Below, one piece after another: positions 15,501 to 27,536 of a stretch of DNA of 64,000 bases. The first letter of the stretch is position 1. Every line of letters begins with the position of its first letter. The stretch is from Actinernus sp. WN-2022 (Eukaryota; Cnidaria; Anthozoa; Actiniaria; Actinernidae), in the NCBI GenBank assembly GCA_030867875.1, contig JAOWCC010001634.1, forward strand, positions 52,238,021 through 52,302,020, read 5' to 3'. Under the pieces are notes generated by a model. The model was not told the DNA's origin. It saw nothing but the letters and a program-made list of their open reading frames with translations, and did no database searches. A program made the translations under genes and the position numbers.

Positions 15501-18500
15501 TCATATGTGCGTGAAGCTACATGTAAGTAGACTATGACTAATGCATTCGACCCTCCTCTAGAGATCCTGCTCACAGGTGATCCTTATGGCCTGCTTGGTG
15601 ACCTTCCGATGCCTAGTGGTTCCGAAATTGGTGCCAATCTACGTATGTTCGACATTTCGGCTAAGCCTCTCATTCCCATATATCCACAACTAGAGAAGGG
15701 ACCATGGGAAATGTGCCCCGAATGTCTCTGTCCAATGGACGTGCAAGGAATAGAGTTTGTATGTTCGACCTGTCGTCGTGTTTCCGAGGGCCCTCTGGAG
15801 ATCGAATTGAGTGCCTGTATGCGCGAAGATAGCCAATACGGCAGTGAAATAGTCCGTGCAGCCCCATGGTTGCGTATCGTAGGTCCAAATAGCTCTTGGT
15901 ACCAACGCGATCTAGATCGTACGAGCACAGTAGTTGATAACCATGAATCGCAACGACGCACAATCATGCGGGAACTGCTGGCATACAACACCGCTTATAG
16001 ACAAAAGTACAACCTATCATTTCCCACTAACGTATTGGCTGTTGTGGCCGAAGAATACAGCCTAGTGCAGAGAGTTTGCGCATAGTCATACGAAGCAGAC
16101 TATTTTGGCTGCGCTACTTTACCATGCGTGTATACAATTCAAGTTCATTCGCTCCAATAGCGAGGTGGCTCATTTCATGCAACTCAACAACCAGGGCATT
16201 GCTCGCGGCGATGACTTTCTGCGCTCATTACGTGCCGACGGCGAAATCAACATCGACCTAAATGCCGATCGACTAGCTCCTCATACCGCAACGACTTTTA
16301 CCAAACTCGAACTCACAAGCACCCATGCTAGTGACCTTACCTCAGTACCAGCCAGGTTGCTACACACAAGTCACTCTTGCAGAGACACTACTACTTTGCT
16401 GCAAAAGATAGGCCACGAGGTCGTTCGTACAGCAATCGACGATCACATCGGTACCCATTCCGTGCTACGCAGCAAAGTCGTGGGAGCAAGTTACGAGGTG
16501 CTACGTCGTGCATGAGCACGAATCACTCTCGATGACGTCATCAAACGATGTGGTATTAGCAAAAATACGACTGTACGTTTTACCGTCGAGTTGCTTGCTT
16601 GCCATTTCCATTTTGAGCTCATCTATAAGAAACATGGGCTAAATAGTAGTCGAAATGGCCACTGAAGGAATAAGCTGAATTGGAAATAACGACCCTACGG
16701 TCCAATTAGAGAAACACATGCATAGGTATATACCTGTGTGATATACTGATTATATGTGCGTGAAGCTAAGTAGACTATGGCTAATATATTAGACCTTCCT
16801 CTAGAAATCCTGTCTAAGATCGTAGAGGACACAGGCCCTGCGTCATTCCCAAGCATTGCTTTGACTTCAAAACATCTAGGCGATGCGGCATCTCTAGCGC
16901 GTTACAAAAAGGTAGACCAAAGGTTCCGCAGACGAGTCTTCCTATCTGGTTTCAGAGCCGTTTGTGAAGATAACAAAGCGAGACAATTTGGCTAGGATTT
17001 TCGGTATTTCTACCAAGGACGCACGCGCTGCGCTACGCTTTGCCTGTGAAAATGGTCATCTCAACATCGCTAAGTGGCTCACAAAGTGCTTCAGCCTCAC
17101 TATAGAGGACGTACGCGATGAAGGTAACTATGCACTACGCTTTGCCTGTTTCAACGGCCACCTCGACGACACCAAGTGGCTCGCTGAGCACTTCCAGCTC
17201 ACTATAGAGGACGCACGTGCCTGTAACAACGAAGCACTAAGCAGAGCCTGTGAAAATGACCATCTCGAGATCGCCAAGTTGCTAATCGGCTACTTCAACC
17301 TAACCGTCAAGGACGCACGTGCATGTACCAACTATGTGCTACTCTATGACCGTCGCAACTACCTCCTTGGCACCTCTAAGTGGCTTGACAAGCACTTCCA
17401 GCTCACCACTGAGTACGAATTTTAGTCCCAAAATAAATAAATAAAGCAAAACTGGTGTCCACCAAAACCCCTCTAGAGACCACTTTCACCTTTTTCCTTC
17501 CTTCTCTTTACGGTCTCTAGAGGTTTTTGCTTTATTGTTTTTCCGGGCCCGGCATTTTTTCTACTGTATTTTTCTTTGAATTCTACCCTAACTGGTTGAG
17601 GTACGACCGGCACTCCTAGGAACTCCGTGAGCTCTATCCGTGAGCTCTACCCAAGTACCCGACCCAGGATTGGTATTACTTCTACTGTACTACTGTACTA
17701 CTGTACTACTATAGCTTTTGCTATTACTATAAGCTTTGCTCTGCCACACCGACAGACGCGCTACGACTTGTGTAGAGCGGGGAGCTTTTTACTCCACACA
17801 AGCCGGTCTACCACATGTGGTCCGCCAGATTTGAACTCTAAGCTCGAGAGGCTCCCTTTTCTCCCAAGCCTAGCGCCAAACCGTTGGGCCACATGTGCTA
17901 GACGAAAGATTTGGTAGCAAAAATTATATTTATGTCTATAGCGTATGGTAATTAGCGGCTGATGTGACGAGACAGAAATTTACATACGAACCAGACATAC
18001 GAATTAATTTATGGTCTTCGTGAGGCTAAAATAAAGTCTACGCTTGCTTCTCTCGTAGTAAATATCAATTTTTAGCCCACGAGACTGCCTAACTTTGCCC
18101 TCATCTCTTCCCGAAGCTCGGCCCGAATTTGTTCCACACTTTTTTCACCACTAACCAAAGCCATATGACGAATTTCAATCCTCATAGCCTCATATTTATC
18201 TGCTTCGGCAAGGATGAGAGTGAACTCAGAGTCAGACACTCTCTCGTCACGCAAGGCTTTTGACACGAGATCACGAAGTGTATTCACTTTCGCTCTCGTT
18301 AACATAGCGGTTTTCTCATGCTTCGAGACTTTGATTCCAAGCTTCTTAGCCCAACAGCTGTAGAGGCTGAAATTACTCCACAGAGCCCGCCAACAACACC
18401 GAGTGGTAGGCCAATTATAGCACCAAAGCCGGAGAGAGAAACCGCTAATCCTGAGCCCGATAAAAGCACACTCAGGCTACCTGTGGTCACAGCGATACCG

Positions 18501-21500
18501 TGAACGATTTCCCGCGCACGGGCATACTTTTTACGCACACCCTCGTAGTGTTTTTCTTGGGCTTCAATGCCCGCAAGCGTCTCACACCTTTTGCAGGCAA
18601 AAGTTCTCTCCAGAGAGTGGGGGATAAATCGGTGGTGCCGTCGGAATGGTTTGAATTGAGTCGCTCGCCATTATACATATGGTATATATAGCTATAGCTT
18701 ACTCAATCTTCAATACATAGCGTAGAAGTCGACCATGGAAGTCTACAACATTGTCTTTCTCATCGCGAACTGCCAGGTGAAAGCTGCTCTGTATTGTCCC
18801 TAGAGCTTGGACAGTTAGTGGGAGTAGTGAAGCATAGGTTGCTTTTGCAAACCTCTCACCTCGGATCTCTAAGCTAGCTAGGACTTTCGATGGCTTTCCC
18901 TCGAGAAGTGAGAAGCTGGAATCCACCACATCGCAGTGGACATACACTGTGTGGATATCTTGTAGCACCAGTTTATGATTACCCACTTGGATCGTCATAT
19001 CATCTATCCCATGTTCATTTCCTTTGACACCCAACAGTGTGCAAAGATTTTTCCTGAACTGGATTGGTTTCTTTACCTCTAGGATCCAAGCCCTCGTAGG
19101 TATAGGTGGTTTTAAGTAGCGTTAACAATACACTCACTAATATTAATACATGGCTAAATACAAATAAGTTATCTTTAAATATAGAAAAATCACATTTTGT
19201 AATCTTTCATCCCCCACAGAAGAAAGTCCTTGGTATTGATCTATTTATAAACAACAAACGCTTATCACAAAAAGATAGTGTAAAATATCTTGGAATTTTG
19301 ATTGATTCAAATTTGTCTTGGAAAATCCAGACTCAAGAAATATTAAAGAAAATATCAAGAGGGATTGGCATATTAACGAAAATACGTCATTATGTAAATT
19401 TAAGTACTTTAGTTAACTTATATTATTCATTAATATATCCTTTCTTTACCTATGGCTTACTTGCATGGGGAAATATATACGCTACTACACTTAATAAATT
19501 AATCATTATTCAAAAGAAATCATTACGTATTATTACCTTTTCTCAATTTGATGCACATACAAGCCCCCTCTTTACAAAGTTGAATATTTTAAAATTGCAA
19601 GATTTGGTTTATTTGCATACTGCTCTTTTCATGTTTGACTTTTACAACAATAATCTTCCAACTATGTTCAAAGATTTTTTCATTCCAATCAAAAAAGTAC
19701 ATACTTATAATACTAGACTAGCCTCTAAATGTACTTATTATACTCCAAAAGTTCGTACAAATTATGGTAAATTCAGCTTGCGATACAATGGTGTCACAAC
19801 CTGGAATTTAATTTGTGAAGACAATAAGATACTACATTCTAGAAAGTTATTTAAATCAAGTCTTACTAAACAGTTTTTGAATCAATATTAGTGCTCTCCT
19901 TATCATATTAAATTATACAATATAGATCTTCCTTTCAGCTTGTACGTGTATCTGTCTGATTTAAATTGTAAATAGTAACTGACTTATACTTGTATAATGT
20001 GTGTGTTCGTGTTTTCTTGTCTGACCAATAATACTCATATATAATTTACTACATTTTTGGGGTGCCAGACTCGATTAGTTTAATTTAAGCTACTTCTGAC
20101 ATCCCAGCACTCTAATTTTAGCAAACTGTTTTTCACTGTAAATTCCTATTTGTTAAAAGAGTGTGAATAAATTGTTGTTGTTGTTGTTGTTGTTGAATGC
20201 TTGCCATATCATGGTGCCCTGCATCGATACTGTATGGGAACCCCACACCTTGGGTATCCCACCAGAACGAAGCCTTCTTTACTAGGTTCCACCAACTGTT
20301 CTCAATAGTGATCTCGATTAGCGAAATATTCTGGATAAGAAGAGGTTGATCAAAGTAGACCGTCTGGTCAGCTGAGGTACAGGTGACGTTTAGCACAACC
20401 ATGTTTTTCCGATATTTAGAGGTATCGACTGTATGTATTTATAACTACGTTATAACTTGCAAAGCAACAGCTTCAATAGCCAACAATGAGCCAAGAAAAA
20501 GTAAAACAGTTAAACGCTGCTTTGTGGGTGAAGTTCAAGAATCAATATCCCCACGCCAACCTTACTCAGTTCCATTCGGTAACGGACATAGATGGCCCGG
20601 GAAAATACTCAACAAACATCATATTTCGAGACGGAGATGAGGGTTATTTAGTTTATGGTGATGCACCACATTACAGTAAACCCGCTGCCATTCAAAAACG
20701 TATTGATAACGCTCTCTATGGTATACTGGATGGTTTCCCATCTTCCCTGACATGGTCCTCAGGTGTGAAATACCCTGTTCCAGCAACCCCCTTAACCGAA
20801 GCAGCTCAAGACATCGATCTCAAGACTCTGCAGATATACATCACACCTGTGGAATTATTCGAAGTAGGTGTCAGGGATATATTTAAGGAGACCGTCGTGA
20901 CGCATAAAACAGCAAAGGAGTCTAGGAAATGGCTGGCAGCTCCATCATTCAGCTATTGGCCTCAACAACTCAATCTAGCAACATGGTGTGCAACTTCTGG
21001 CTGTGTGGTGTCGTTGTTCGATTCTGCTTTCAATACGTATCCACCTATTGTTCAAGGGTTCCTACGAGTTCACACGTATTTCACAATACGATGAATTCTG
21101 CATGAACTTGGTGGCTCTCATGGAGTGCCTCTACCTGGTGACTCCGCTTTTGAGCAACTTGATAACCTTTATAACAAAGCAGCTCTGGAGACCTTATGCA
21201 TCGAGTTTGGTTTATCTCGAACACCTGACTTTCGATGGAAGGGAGGTCGGAATCACGGATTAGGAGATGTATTCCTTTACTACCCGGGTGATGGCTATAG
21301 AAACGTCCACGTAATCCGAGGCTATGACAAAGAAGCAGATATGTGGCCCAATCACAATAATTTGTTTGCAGACCAAGGAGGCAAGGTGGACATGGGAAAT
21401 CTGGTATCCTTCGTTCGGAATGATGAAGCCGAAGGGAAACAATTCAACTGGTTCGCACCCCAAATCGGGAGAGGGCTTACGAGGGCTGGGTTGGGTAGGT

Positions 21501-24500
21501 TGAATCGCTCAGTCGAGGCTTTCGTATATTGCATTCTAGGTGCCCAAGCCAACATGCGCTCATCCATCATAAGCAGCACTTTTGCGAGTGGTGGTGCTAT
21601 TAACACTCAACTCGAGTTTCGAAAGCTGCTCGAAGACTCAATCTTAGAAAACGACCTCACAAAAAGCGTAGCAAATTATCAGTTGGCTATTCAAGAAACA
21701 AAGAAGAGGCTCAATCTAGCCGTAGCTATAGGGGTGTGGTTATTGCCAAGTGACCTGGTGATCAACACCCACAGTGTCGTAGGTTATAATAACGATCTCC
21801 AGAACGCTACGAAAGATATGCGGTTGGGTGCAAACGACAATGTAAATACGGAGAACAAAAAACCGCCTCCCCAAATGCTAGGACCTCACCCAAAGAAACA
21901 CCTTCCACATGCATCAAAACAACCAGCTTCACACCCAACGCATGTTGCTGCAGTTGCAAAGCAACGTGTGCCCGTACCAAAGGCACATCAACAAACACGA
22001 CACGAAACCAATCTGGCAGTGGCGTCGATTGCTGCAACTGGAGTCGCTTGGTGGCTATTTCGCTAACGCTTCCGTCGTTTCAACAATTGTTCTACAAGGA
22101 AGACCACTACAGCCACGATGAGTAGCCAGGCGTTCTTTGCCAAGAATCCTACGACCTCGCCTGCAGTCCCGAAGAGAAAGCTTGCAATTGCCCCAACCAT
22201 TCCAGGTAGGATCTGCCCCAGCTTTTTTCCTATTGCCTCCAACCCTTTGCCAACACCACTTGCTACGTTAGTGAGACTCTGCTGTAACGCAGCGACAATA
22301 ACACCAATCACAGTGCTTGCCGCAGCCAGTACACCAACCACAGTGAAACCGTACTTCTTGAAAATAGCTTTTACCCGGTCCCGCAGCGACATGTGCTCTT
22401 GGAGGGCTTCTTCGCGCTGATCCAGAACTGCTCTTTCCACATGGAGAGAAGAGATCTCCTCATTGGCTGCTTCTCTCTGAACCGTGGTTGACATAGGGTC
22501 TTGGAGAATCTCTTCATTCTGCTCAACCCGCTCATCGAGCTGTTCTTGCGCTTGTTCGACTTCCCTTTCTGACTCTTCCCGCATAGGGCCGAGGGCTGCT
22601 ATGAGATTTTTGCCCCACTTCTGGTATGCCTTGCCTTCCTTTGTGGTTAGGGGTATGGGCTGCTCGTTGCTTCCCGTCGCGTGAACAGCGATTCGTCCGT
22701 CGGCTAGGGTAGATATCTCAACCGTACCTCGAATCCCCGCATCAGGGTAAAGATGTCTGACCGAATAAATAGCCATCTCCATTTCCTCTGGTGTGAATTC
22801 ACCGGTGAAGACGAACCCTTGGATATCGTCAATCAATGAGGTACCGGGTATTTTGGGGCACCCAAACTTCTGTGCATCTTCCAGGGGGATTCTCTCTCTA
22901 CCACCTGCAGCAGCGGTTCCCGCGTCTGGTACGGTTGGAAACGGGTTAGTTCTGTCTTCGTTGCCTCTGTCGGCTCCACCCGATGTAGTCTTGTCGGTTG
23001 TGTCCACCTCGACATCCATATTGAAGGCTTATCCTTCCACCTTATATATCTATATAACTTTGATGTATACATATTCAATATGGTAATGTCAAAGCTAGAC
23101 CCAAAACAAGCAAGCAGAGAGCCTTTCGGGCTCAAAGCTCGACGCATTCTATATAGACAAACTTTCACGCGATCGTATGCCAACCCAGGAGACTCTCTCT
23201 ACGTTAGTATCCCAACACTAGGAGAAAACGTCGTCCTGGTCCCAGGTAGCCTTGCACTCTTGGCTGACCTTGAATTGTCTGGTGGACACGCCAATAATGG
23301 CGTGGTGGCCAATGTCGGGCGATGTTTGGTCTCGTGTCGAGTTTGCAAAATGGGAGGTGAGACACTGGAAGATATTGACCGACCAGATCTCCTACAGACA
23401 TATTCCGACCTCTATCTTCCTACTTCAGAGCGAGAAGCTCGGACCCAACAAGGTATTCAGTCAGAGAACGTGAATAAACTTCGCTCAGGGGCCGGTGACA
23501 AAGACATGTCGATTGCTGCAGACAACGCGCTCCTGACTGCATATGGATCGAAATATCGAATTCCGTTGGACGTTGACATTCTGACACAACATGGAGCCCT
23601 GTATCCCCAGGCCCTAAGTAGCGATCTTTCGTTTAGGCTAACTCTAGCAGCTGCTGCCAACGTGATTGTGGGGTCTGACCCTACCAAACTGGGCACATAC
23701 AAGCTCAACAACATCCAGCTGGAGTATAGTCATCGAGAGCAACACTCTCGCCAAGCAAGCACAGGACGGATATATCACAGGCACTGCCTTCCTGCTCAAC
23801 CATGCTCTTCACTTCAAGACTGTATCTGTGGATAAGGCGTCCGACACTCTGGTGCATCAGAACATCCCCGTTTCACGGCGATCCTTTGCTGGAATACTTC
23901 TCCTCTTCGTGAATCCATACACCACTGGTACCCAGGACAGCGAGGCGTTTGTCAACCCAGGGATCACAAAGGTTGAGGTTGATGTCAATGGAATTCCAAA
24001 CAGACTCTTTCCAGACGGTATGCTACCACCAGACTTCTGGGAGGCTTCCAAGGGATGGCTTGCCACATCCGGAGGACAAGCTCCACAACTGGGCCAAAGA
24101 GGAGTGACAAGCTCCTGGACAGCCATGACCTCCGCCAAGTTCTTCACCAACAAATTCGCCGTCCTGGTCGACTGTCGCACAGAACAGGATCCAGCTGCCC
24201 ACGGTGATGGATTGGCCCGAATAGGTAGTGGAACAGACATACGGCTTCCTGTTCATAGGAGTGGAGGCAGTGGGACTGTAAACATGCACATCTATGTGCT
24301 GGCTGATGCCCAACTCACGGAGCCCTTAAGGATATAACATATTAACGATGGATGCCTTGGTAGAACACATCCCATTCAATGCCCTGATCGTAGGGCCCAC
24401 AAACTGTGGAAAAACTGCCTTCCTTGTGGAGCAGCTTCGTGGAGCCTTTCGCGGCAAGTTCGACTACGTTGTACTGATCTGTCCTACATTCGCCTACAAC

Positions 24501-27500
24501 AAGACCTATCGTGGATTTGCCTGTGGCGATCCAAACTTCCGTGTCGTTTTGCCCAGCAGTTCTTGCGAGGCTATCGACGCTGCACTGCATGTTTGTGCCA
24601 CCTACTGGGCAGGAACCAATACCCTGCTCGTTCTTGATGATTGTGCCGCCTCAAAGTGTTTCGCGAGGGTTTTCTTTATTCTAGCGTCCCCTCGCAGGAA
24701 CCGGGATCGTACTTTAGGCGAGTAGACGAGACTTGAGTTGGAGTTCACCGTGCTTTATTTGTTCGTCCTGTGCGGACCTCCCGCACCAACCAACTAGTGC
24801 GGATCCTCCCGCACCAGCCAACTCTACTCTCTAGTTTCGTTCTCTCTCTCTTTCTCTCTATATCGTTTTTCTAATCTCTAAATTTTACAATGCTACTCCT
24901 TAAGTAGTAAACGACATACTCGCGTGTGAAAGCTTGCAAGTTATGCTGGGAAAACAAGTTATAAACCTGTTTTACCAGAAATACAATTTCATGACGTTAC
25001 GTAAAATCGTACGCCCATACGAACCTTAAAACGAATTTTATGAGTATTTTAGAATTATAAAACTATCCAAATTTAACAATGTTCGTTTTAAGACAGTAAG
25101 CCTTAACTGTCCAAGAAGAAATATCTAGGTTAAAATCGAAAACAAGTGAATTCAAGAAGGTGAAAGTTCTCTCTGGTCAATGACTAAATAAACAAAATGA
25201 CATACGCTCAAGGAGGTGCTTAACCGCTGTATCGCGTGAATTTGCACAACTTTCACTCGCAGAAGTTCTGCTAAATCTGTACGTGTTATCAGAAGATAAC
25301 AACAGGATGCAAAACTACATTAAGATTAAGATTAATTGACAAGCCAGTAATTACTAAACTAGTATTACCTTGGGCAAGAGACTATAACTGCTGCCAGGTA
25401 AAATATCGTCAAAGACACATTTAGAATATAGCGAACTCAGTTGAAATGCACAAGATAAAAGTGCATTTATTTAAAGAGGGATTTTCCTCGGTAAAAGTAG
25501 TAAAAACTAACTTTTACTTATGTTAAAGACTAAGTATAGGTTTTTGTGAGAACGCCTTATACAAATAATATATGTTGAAGCATAAGGAAAACATCCGTAG
25601 GATTTACGATTCTGACCACAATATAATCAGATATGTCGCTATTTTTAATCCCTTAGTCCCATTAATTTTACCTTCCAAAAAGGCCGTCAAGGACACTCTG
25701 GCGTCATAATGACAGCTTTCTTTGCAACAAGACCTGCGGTGTCACTTAGTTTCACTAATCTCGAGCGCCGATAATTAAGTATCCAATTAGGAAACATATA
25801 CTTTTTAATTTTCCTTCTATCCGTAGTTATATTGCCATTAATATTTAATTTGAGGAACTGATGTGTTCTCGGAACATTACTAGCGAATTTCTAGCTGGAT
25901 TTCTAAATCCAACCGAGAAAATTGACTTTAACTCTACCTCTCTTATTAATTATATTTTGAATATATGTAATCTAGCTGTAAGCTGCTAGCTTGCTACGTT
26001 TGACCAAACGTCAGTTAAATGAATGGGTACAGTCGTTATTCAGTATCCGTCAACATTTGTGTCAGAAGAGGAAACTCCACAGTAATTACCCTAGGGGCCA
26101 AGATTGATTACATGTATATATTAAGAAAACCACTATCCCTTGGCTTTAATAACGCCAATTTTACACTAAAAGAGAAACGACTAAAAGTGGTTTTTATTTC
26201 CTTTTTTATCGTGTAACAAAAGGACGTAAAACGAAGGACCAATAAGCTCGTGGAACTGGCCTTTTCTGCTCGCCATATCGGGATTTCTGTTTGGGTGCTC
26301 TCCCAACAATTGACGAGTATCTGTAAACCATTCCGCGAAAATGTAGCTATGGTAGTGGCCTTTCATACAGCGTCGGCTCTAGATAGTAAAAGGCTATTCG
26401 AGGACTACGGTGGATCGCAAGAAGAGAAAGAGCTAGGCTCAGTGCGTCATTTGCAATCAGAGCTCCGGGCCCACAAGTTTGCTCGCATATGCTTTTGTTT
26501 AAGACATCCCTTTGCAGTTGTATTAGAGCTGCCTGCTCCTGCAGTATACCATGGAGGAACAAATCAAAGCCCTACTAGGTGAGGATGATGTGCCTCAGAC
26601 GTCGACACCAGCTGAATCAGCTAAATTGGAGGGAACTGACGCAACTGACGATTGCCGGGAAGCACTCTCAATTTTAGCTGCAACGGGCACAACGAAGGAC
26701 TACCTGGGACAGAATCTCTCTCTAGGAGATGTTTCTACACTGTCTGAGAAGGACGTAAAACGTCTACATAGTAGATACCAGGCCGTCGTAGCAAAGCAAA
26801 TAACAGGCTGCTTAGTAAACGGAGCACTGCATCTATCAACTCGTGCAGTCGCGTACGTAGTTCCACTAGACGATCAACAAGCACTTCTCAAAGACCAACA
26901 AGAAGATTACCTAGTCCGCAACGAGATCAGTGCTGTGGCTGGCTTGTTATCACATCCAAGCTAGACTCCTGTAATAGCCTTCTCTTTGGACTACCAGACA
27001 CGCAAATTGACAAGCTTCAACGAGTTCAAAATGCTGCTGCAAGGCTAATCTTAGGTGTAAAGAAGAATGATCACATAACTCCTGTTCTGCAGAGCCTTCA
27101 TTGGCTACCTGTACGAGCTAGGATTGACTTTAAGACTTTACTACTCACATATAAGGCTCTTCACAATCAAGCTCCTGCATATATATCAGAACTCTTAATC
27201 GTATACCAACCTCGACGTTCTCTCAGATCTGCTTCACAAAACCTTCTCACAGTACCAACATCGAACACTAAGTCCTATGGTGATAGATCTTTTTCAGTTG
27301 CTGCTCCCAAACTCTGGAACTCCCTGCCATCACACATTAGATGTGCAGATACTCTTAGTTTATTTAAGTCCTCTCTCAAGACCCACCTTTTTCGTGAATA
27401 TTTTCTTATTTTATAACATATTGTATATTGGTTAGCTTTTTAATATATTTAAGTGTAGTTTTTCATTATTGTAAAGCATTGAGACTTAGTGTAATGCTCT

Positions 27501-27503
27501 ATA

Positions 27504-27536
<33 letters not shown>

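Noticed and set aside
17627..17917. 96-residue Polinton gene
   Set aside because: Contains a CTGTACTA repeat and the tRNA-like segment on the other strand; no motif or homologue recognised.
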